Source of the DNA: UBA9647 sp049522195 | Lineage (GTDB): Bacteria; Bacteroidota; Ignavibacteria; UBA10030 | DNA length: 19,330 bases | Direction of reading: 5' to 3' | NCBI GenBank assembly: GCA_049522195.1 | Contig: JBEKOB010000076.1 | Span: forward strand, 1 to 19,330 | Shown: positions 15,047 to 19,330 of the stretch, in pieces | How the letters are laid out: each line of letters opens with the position of its first letter | Numbering within the stretch: the stretch's first letter is position 1 | Program-made: the position numbers and the translations under genes | The notes under the pieces: model-generated | What the model was told of the DNA's origin: nothing | The model's input: the letters and a program-made list of their open reading frames with translations, nothing else | Databases searched by the model: none

Positions 15047-15207
15047 TCATGGGTGCTCATAATCCGTCGTTTTTCGGAGGATTCTCGAATAATTGTGGTC
15101 CTACCGAGTATTGATGAGTCGTGACAGGTCCAGGCTTTTAGGGGATAGCCAGCGGGAGGCAAACAAGGCAAGCAGGGGACAAACCCAGCAAGAAGTCAAC
15201 TGGGCAA

Positions 15208-15239
15208 AAAAAACCCTCTTTCAAGGAAGAGGGTTTTTT
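15208..15239. terminator. Bidirectional intrinsic terminator downstream of cassette B
   Basis: A 13-bp perfect inverted repeat (15208-15220 and 15227-15239) surrounds a 6-nt loop TCAAGG. The GC-rich core is CCCTCTT/AAGAGGG, and the outer arm is an A-tract on one side and a T-tract on the other, giving a U-run on either strand. It lies 27 nt past the stop of cassette B gene 3 on the minus strand, isolating the two cassettes transcriptionally. Confidence 0.85.
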
Positions 15240-15262
15240 GAATCGAGTAGAGCTGGGCAGAG

Positions 15263-15319
15263 CAGCTAACGTTCATACCACGAGAGGATCTCGTAGCTTC
15301 CCGTTGTCGGATAGAATGG
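15263..15319 (-). repeat. 57-nt exact repeat at the 3' end of gene 3, copy B
   Basis: Second copy of the block at 12460-12516. Identity continues past the stop codon, which points to gene conversion or an RNA-level constraint rather than protein selection alone. Confidence 0.9.
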
Positions 15320-16507
15320 TGGATTTTGGTTCATCATTCTATCGTCATAACGGTAACTTTTCGAGTATCCCGTGGCTACGCTGCCATCGCCAGCGAGGGT
15401 TCCCACGGCGGCGCGCTGTTTCTGTGAAACTCCCCCCAGAAGGTTTATTCTCCCACGGGTGCCGTAGTTGCTGTTGTCGTATTGTTCGGCCCCCAAGCCT
15501 TTGGTGAGCGAGAAAAGAGCGGCTTGAATAGTAATATTGTTGGCGTTGTTGGTGTTTCTCGTAATGACGATGCTATCTGTGGCGCACAGGCCAAGCATAT
15601 CGGGGGGGTTCGGATGATCCAAGGGATTCCTGCAATACGCAACGCTGCTATCCAGGTACAACTTTCCTTTATTGGCCACACCTCCCGACTGAACAGAAAG
15701 GGTTAACTGGCCCTTGAAGATTCCTTTGATTCGGACGTTCGCGCTGTCAATGACTAGGGCGCCGTTCGGGGCGTACGTGCTGATCAGCACGTGTTGCGCG
15801 GCGGCCGCGCCGATCTTGATTGTCATGTATCCGGTGCTCATACTATCGAACGTAATTGTCACATCCTGACCGTGGATATATTTCCCTGCTGTGAGGGCCG
15901 CATTCTTCAATGGAGTGAAATCCGATGGCATTGGAATGTCGATGCCAGTCTGATATCCGTTATGGAACTCTGGTGTTGTGGTTGATGGGTTTTTCGTCAT
16001 CCCCAGCTTGTTCGTCACTTTACCCCAGAAGACCGGATTTGCGATGGGCGGAGTGCCTCCGTTGACAGTCATCTTGTCCTGGGTGTGGAACGGTCCGTAG
16101 ATGGTGTCCTTACCTGCCCAGTTGATAGACCCTTCGGTGGCGCTGTAGTATGCGAACTTGGAGAAATTGCTCTGACCCCACACGATGCTGACTGTGTCCA
16201 GGTATCCTTTATAGTTGCTTGCCACAGTCAAACGCATCCTTCCGAGCGAATCCATTGTCTTCGTCCAGAGATTGACCGTTCCCCCCGCAAAGGCGCGATT
16301 CATCCACGTTGGGAACGCGTTCGGTGTTCTGTAGATTACCTGCGAGCCCATATTCGCCATACCTGCTGCAATACTGTGTGCCGCGGCCCGGCTGTAGTAG
16401 GTCACGACATTAGTATAGGCATCGGCGGACACTCTTGAGAGGTTGAACCCTTTCAGGATGAGCGCCGTGCTGAAAGCAAGAATCATGAGTATGGATGTTC
16501 GTCCCAT
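15266..16507 (-). CDS. Cassette B gene 3: PilX/GspK-like pilin-like protein (DUF4900-like)
   Basis: 413 residues from the ATG at 16507, with SD GGGGAAGGA directly upstream. The frame is open to 16618, but that extension overlaps gene 2 and the paralogue begins at the same MGRTS. The membrane helix (ILMILAFSTALILKGF) is followed by the same beta-rich ectodomain as cassette A. Shared blocks include ANMGSQVIYRTPNAFPTW, DTIYGPFHTQDKMTVNG, YLDSSVAY, QAALFSLTKGLGAEQY and EILSWYER. Differences cluster in two places: about residues 65-80 after the helix, and a short insertion GTPPIAN next to NPVFWGKVT. These surface-like variations on a constant core suggest divergence in partner or ligand binding. 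A GspK/PilX role is inferred from size, position and lack of Glu5. Confidence 0.75.
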   Translation of the reverse strand: MGRTSILMILAFSTALILKGFNLSRVSADAYTNVVTYYSRAAAHSIAAGMANMGSQVIYRTPNAFPTWMNRAFAGGTVNLWTKTMDSLGRMRLTVASNYKGYLDTVSIVWGQSNFSKFAYYSATEGSINWAGKDTIYGPFHTQDKMTVNGGTPPIANPVFWGKVTNKLGMTKNPSTTTPEFHNGYQTGIDIPMPSDFTPLKNAALTAGKYIHGQDVTITFDSMSTGYMTIKIGAAAAQHVLISTYAPNGALVIDSANVRIKGIFKGQLTLSVQSGGVANKGKLYLDSSVAYCRNPLDHPNPPDMLGLCATDSIVITRNTNNANNITIQAALFSLTKGLGAEQYDNSNYGTRGRINLLGGVSQKQRAAVGTLAGDGSVATGYSKSYRYDDRMMNQNPPFYPTTGSYEILSWYER

Positions 16508-16524
16508 CGGTAGTCCTTCCCCTT

Positions 16525-17163
16525 TTATCGAGCCTTGAGATTCCTTGCCGCCAGGCGAAGCTGTCGCCAGAACACTTGGAAGTCCGAGCTGTCGGAGCCA
16601 TTCTTTGAGCTTTGCCACTGCGTGCTGAATTTGTATGGGCTCTCGCAGGCGATCGAGATTTGAATCTCGAAGATCATGTCAGGTGATGCAACTGGCGTCG
16701 TCAGCACGCGGCGGGTATAGTCGAAGTACTTCAGCTGGAATTGCGTCACGCCGAGATTCCACCCCTTTGTCGCTGCGCCGTTGACAACGCGATAGATCAA
16801 ACGATCTCTCGGATTCGGCGTTGCGGCCACGACTGGATCCGTGAGGGGGCCGATGAACCAACGAATCGAGTCAAGGTTGCCTGTATTGTTCACATCCGTC
16901 CAGAACGTGATATCGGATGAATCAGCTCTCCTGAACGCAGCCGACGATTTCGGGATTTTCGTCCAATCCCTGCAATAGCCGATCTGTCTGAAATCATGCT
17001 CGATCCATGCGACAAGAGTCGTTATATTCTGCTGGAGTATGACGCTGCCGTTGTAAACCATCGTCGATTCATTCGCCTGAGCGTTGAGCCTGAGCGCTAT
17101 CAGAAGAAGCACCCCAGCGATGACGGCGGACGTGATGATGTCAAGAATTGTACTTGTTCCCAT
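16525..17163 (-). CDS. Cassette B gene 2: PilW/GspJ-like pilin-like protein
   Basis: 212 residues from the ATG at 17163, four nt after the gene 1 stop; AGGTGA, which includes that stop codon, acts as SD. MGTSTILDIITSAVIAGVLL begins the membrane helix, followed by WIEHDFRQIGYC and the beta-rich domain SSDITFWTDVNNTGNLDSIR, close to cassette A. The conserved pair of cysteines (IGYC and IACESPY) is kept. A loop after FIGPLTDPVVAATPNPRDR differs from the other copy. The C-terminus (FQVFWRQLRLAARNLKAR) is nearly identical to its paralogue, suggesting a structurally constrained contact. It ends 17 nt before gene 3. Confidence 0.72.
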   Translation of the reverse strand: MGTSTILDIITSAVIAGVLLLIALRLNAQANESTMVYNGSVILQQNITTLVAWIEHDFRQIGYCRDWTKIPKSSAAFRRADSSDITFWTDVNNTGNLDSIRWFIGPLTDPVVAATPNPRDRLIYRVVNGAATKGWNLGVTQFQLKYFDYTRRVLTTPVASPDMIFEIQISIACESPYKFSTQWQSSKNGSDSSDFQVFWRQLRLAARNLKAR

Positions 17164-17191
17164 AGGATCACCTGAACCACCAGTAACTGTA
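17151..17191 (-). repeat. 41-nt exact repeat at the gene 1/gene 2 junction, copy B
   Basis: Second copy of the junction block at 14324-14364. Its conservation preserves the stop/SD/start geometry of the coupled gene pair. Confidence 0.88.
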
Positions 17192-17734
17192 TAAATATGA
17201 CATGATTACCGTATCGGGTTTCGCTTTGCCGGAGGCTGTGGTCTCTCCCCATGGCGTAATCGTGGGCCACACCTTCACAATCATTTTCTTGTGCCATGTT
17301 CGCGTGTTGAGAGCCAAATCAGGATTCGTTGTGTCAACATAGAATACTTGAGCCTGTATGTGGAAGGAGTCCACTCCCGGCACATACACGACGTATGGAT
17401 GAGAATACCAGGAGTTGTAGTCGTCGAAATCATCGAATCCTGACGAACCTGTATAATTGTCGTCGCCTTCTGCTCCCAGCAAGGCCGGATCGGTGAGCTG
17501 TGTGAGTGACGTGATGACGGCGCCGTCTGATGCGGTGTCGCTCGCACTATAATGATCGAACGCCCTGCCGGCCGCTTCCTCGATGATGGACTCAGCGAGT
17601 GAAACGGAATAAATATCTATTTCCGTCTGATTGATGATCGAGCCGTATTGGAGCGAAGAACGGTTCGTCAATAGTACCGAGAAGCTCAGAAGCGTGAGGG
17701 CTCCAATAGTTAAGATTGTTTGACCCGTGCCCAC
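17168..17734 (-). CDS. Cassette B gene 1: PilV/GspI-like pilin-like protein
   Basis: 188 residues from a GTG at 17734 with a strong SD, AGGAAGGA, 8 nt upstream. This start gives MGTGQTILTIGALTLLSFSV, in register with the cassette A paralogue; the TGQTILTIGAL core is identical. The membrane helix is followed by EIDIYSVSLAESIIEEAAGR, the PilV/GspI-like segment, and by an acidic loop (GFDDFDDYNSWYSH) that is shorter than in copy A. The C-terminus VIMSYLYSYWWFR is shared. The GTG start, where the paralogue has ATG, may lower expression of this copy. It is the promoter-proximal gene of cassette B, with a near-consensus promoter about 85-110 nt upstream. Confidence 0.7.
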   Translation of the reverse strand: MGTGQTILTIGALTLLSFSVLLTNRSSLQYGSIINQTEIDIYSVSLAESIIEEAAGRAFDHYSASDTASDGAVITSLTQLTDPALLGAEGDDNYTGSSGFDDFDDYNSWYSHPYVVYVPGVDSFHIQAQVFYVDTTNPDLALNTRTWHKKMIVKVWPTITPWGETTASGKAKPDTVIMSYLYSYWWFR

Positions 17735-17817
17735 AGTCTCGTCCTTCCTCTAGTTCAGATTAATTGCTGTAGATGAGGGATGTGATCCCCCCGCGGAACG
17801 ATGCGTATACTGGCGGT

Positions 17818-17846
17818 ATGTTACCATAATTTGGAAGTCATGTCAA
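17818..17846 (-). promoter_or_regulatory. Sigma70-like promoter of cassette B
   Basis: On the minus strand TTGACA (17841-17846, perfect -35), a 17-nt spacer and TAACAT (17818-17823, 4/6 to the -10 consensus). The predicted start is near 17811, giving a leader of about 77 nt before the GTG at 17734. The weak -10 with a perfect -35 and an adjacent upstream box fits an activated promoter. Confidence 0.55.
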
Positions 17847-17863
17847 ATGACGCATGTCACAGG
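17847..17863 (-). promoter_or_regulatory. Conserved CRP/FNR-like box upstream of cassette B
   Basis: On the minus strand TGTGA-CATGCG-TCATT (17846-17861) directly abuts the -35. Its centre lies about 42 nt upstream of the predicted start, which is the class II activator position for CRP/FNR proteins. Fifteen of 17 bases match 15030-15046. It also overlaps short GTCAT/ATGAC inverted repeats at 17837-17851. Confidence 0.45.
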
Positions 17864-18131
17864 GCGCTTTCGCATACTTCCGGAATTGCCACACGAAAAT
17901 GTCCAGCGAGACGCAAGGCCAGAATTCACACTCCCTTATGTATCAATCGGCGTGCCATATGCCGTTTGTGTCGCGGGTCAGGTTTTAATGGGATTCTTGG
18001 TTTCGACAAGGGTGGAGATTCTACATTTTATGGGTCAAGATGAGAAAGTGTATCAAGTTGCGGCATGAATTTCGGTGGGAGGGAGATGAAGGAATGTTAA
18101 TGTCTCATGAGAACTCGCTGCAAACGTCGGG

Positions 18132-19330
18132 TCACTTGAGGACGAGCATCCTCTTCGTCAGGTACACGCTGTTCGCTTCCAGCCGGTAGTAGTAGACGCC
18201 GCTCGGAACGTGGGATGCATCCCATCGGACGGTGTGAGTGCCTGGCTGCTCTTTGTCGTTGACGATTGTTGCAACTTCTCTCCCAAGGACGTCAAAGACC
18301 TTTAAGGCTATGTTGCTGACGGCGGATAGCCGATAGCTGATGGCTGTCGTGGGATTGAACGGATTGGGGTAGTTTTGTTCCAGGACAATTTCGTGCGGGA
18401 GACTCTCTTCCTTGCCGGCCGAAGAGATCATCGAGAAGAAAACAAGGATCTTCGACATGATCTTTGTGCGAATATCCTGCGGGTAGATGGTTTCGAATGG
18501 GAAACCGAAAGCGACTACACCTCCTTCTTTCGTGCCCGAGGGGAATTGCCCTTTGAAGCTTACTCCGCAGAATCCTGACGCCGTGTCCAGGCCGGTGTAC
18601 TTCGCGCATCCGATTCCCCCTGCGGAAGGTTTGACCACATCAGGCCATTGCACGTCGAATGTCCCGTGCGTACCATCGTCGAATGGTATTGCAGAAATGC
18701 CATCGAACATCCTGCCACTCAATCCTTCCGCCTGATAAACCGAGCCCTGGGAGCCGTTCGGAGCGTCCGCGACGTATTTAATCTTCAAATAGTTGTTGAT
18801 GAAATCCTTCTCCGAAGCGCTCCCTTTTGCGTCGAGGTCCCAGGCGAGCTCGGAACCGGAGACAAAAAGCCTTCCCCCGTTCTGGAGGTATGTTTTCACC
18901 TTCGTTTGTTCGGTGCTGCTGAATGTTTCGTCCGCCGTGCTCTCATCCCCGAGTATGTAGTCAACGAGCGTATAGTCTCCCAGTGAAAACACTCCGTCGA
19001 TGACTGCATCGTTCGTGGCAGAGGCGATTGGTGTTTTGTTCGCCATGAACGCCGCTGCGTGCTGCCTGATGAAATCGCGCGTGTTGCCGAGTGATGCGCG
19101 GTCGTACCCGTTGACAACGAGCGTTTGCGGCTGAGCCGACGATGGAACTCCCGCAAGAACCTCCGAGAACGCCGATGCCCCGATCGGGTTCACTGCTTGG
19201 ATTTTCATGAAGTATAGCGAGTCCCTCTGCAGGTTCGAAATCACCATGTCCCCGCCAGCAAACGTGAGAGAGTCGGGAAATGTCGTTCCATCTCTTCCGA
19301 TTGCGACCACGTACTGTGCTGCCGTCGAGT
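18132..19330 (-). CDS. Secreted T9SS cargo protein with FN3-like domain, C-terminal part (5' end outside window)
   Basis: The frame is open to the window edge; the GTG at 19310 is an internal valine (AAQYVVAIG), so the start is beyond 19330. The first visible 65 residues look like the second half of a fibronectin type III domain (YVVAIGRDG, then LYFMKIQAVNPIGASAFSE). A central domain (about 19135-18440) starts LVVNGYDRASLGNTRDFI and has the alternating pattern of an amidotransferase-like fold (VDYILGDESTADETFSSTEQ, YLQNGGRLFVSGSELAWDLD), which I recall from Bacteroidota proteins loosely annotated as amidase or xanthan lyase; I see no catalytic residues I can defend. From about 18405 a type A sorting domain follows (LEQNYPNPFNPTTAISY, VFDVLGREVATIV, SGVYYYRLEA, KRMLVLK). 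The N-terminal catalytic part, if any, lies outside the window. Confidence 0.85.
   Translation of the reverse strand, partial: STAAQYVVAIGRDGTTFPDSLTFAGGDMVISNLQRDSLYFMKIQAVNPIGASAFSEVLAGVPSSAQPQTLVVNGYDRASLGNTRDFIRQHAAAFMANKTPIASATNDAVIDGVFSLGDYTLVDYILGDESTADETFSSTEQTKVKTYLQNGGRLFVSGSELAWDLDAKGSASEKDFINNYLKIKYVADAPNGSQGSVYQAEGLSGRMFDGISAIPFDDGTHGTFDVQWPDVVKPSAGGIGCAKYTGLDTASGFCGVSFKGQFPSGTKEGGVVAFGFPFETIYPQDIRTKIMSKILVFFSMISSAGKEESLPHEIVLEQNYPNPFNPTTAISYRLSAVSNIALKVFDVLGREVATIVNDKEQPGTHTVRWDASHVPSGVYYYRLEANSVYLTKRMLVLK

Larger units (their letters stand above)
14911..15265. other. Intergenic region between cassettes B and A
   Basis: No gene is supported in these 355 nt. They hold the bidirectional terminator behind cassette B (15208-15239), the conserved box (15030-15046) and a hairpin CAGGTC-AAACG-GACCTG at 14962-14978 that would lie in the cassette A leader RNA. 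CAGGTC also recurs at 15043 and 15125, about 81 nt apart. A TTGACC on the minus strand (14964-14969) resembles the -35 of cassette B, but no convincing -10 follows it. Confidence 0.6.
17735..18131. other. Intergenic region upstream of cassette B
   Basis: These 397 nt hold the cassette B promoter and box. No gene is supported: the plus-strand frames of 70-80 codons here show no recognisable domain, and one begins inside the promoter. A 10-nt palindrome (TCTCATGAGA, 18103-18112) lies just after the T9SS gene's stop. I see no stem with a U-tract behind that gene. The segment 17864-18100 shows nothing I can assign. Confidence 0.6.

Noticed and set aside
17855..17915. Resemblance to a c-di-GMP (GEMM-I) riboswitch: CACAGGGC, later GAAA and GACGCAAGGCC
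   Set aside because: It is on the plus strand with no downstream plus-strand gene, the core spacing is much too long, and the paired GCAAACC/GGG helix is missing.
17847..18068. Plus-strand 73-codon frame upstream of cassette B
   Set aside because: It starts exactly within the conserved box and -35 region of the minus-strand promoter, shows no recognisable domain, and no equivalent exists upstream of cassette A.

Overview
The window reads as a chromosomal segment of a free-living bacterium of the Bacteroidota/Ignavibacteriota (FCB) lineage. Three separate secreted proteins end in the same type A sorting domain of the type IX secretion system (T9SS): a QNYPNPFNP motif, then a DVLGRE-type turn, then a basic tail ending in LVK or LLK. 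The standard code is used and start codons are mixed (ATG, GTG, TTG). I saw no tRNA, rRNA, CRISPR array, transposase or phage gene. The genus cannot be named from this sequence alone.

Layout. (1) 1-6638, plus strand: the 3' part of a large T9SS cargo gene, then a probable operon of a small lipoprotein, a 1347-residue beta-propeller (BNR/sortilin-like) T9SS cargo and a TPR-like lipoprotein; the last two overlap by ATGA. (2) 6683-8903, plus strand: a sigma70-like promoter driving a DUF1385 membrane protein and release factor 1 (prfA). (3) 8914-9940, minus strand: tadA preceded by, and overlapping, a membrane protein that has a histidine-kinase dimerisation/phosphoacceptor helix but no ATPase domain. 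(4) 9941-12408: an intergenic region with unusual G and A homopolymers, an 8-codon leader peptide overlapping the next start by TAATG, the glycogen debranching enzyme glgX, and a strong stem-loop. (5) 12463-17734, minus strand: two tandem paralogous copies of a three-gene pilin-like cassette. (6) 18132-19330, minus strand: the 3' part of another T9SS cargo with an FN3-like domain.

The most interesting part is region 5. Each cassette encodes, in order, a PilV/GspI-like protein, a PilW/GspJ-like protein and a larger PilX/GspK-like protein (DUF4900-like), with intergenic gaps of 4 and 17 nt in both copies. This is the order and relative size of the minor pseudopilins that form the tip of type II secretion pseudopili and type IV pili. 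The N-terminal processing sites, however, do not have the usual G-x4-E form. Upstream of both copies, in otherwise divergent DNA, a 17-nt block is conserved at 15 positions. It resembles a CRP/FNR-type box (TGTGA-N6-TCA) and in the distal copy it abuts a near-consensus promoter at about -42. I infer two alternative tip complexes of one fibre or secretion machine, under a shared activator; the major pilin, ATPase and peptidase genes are not in the window.
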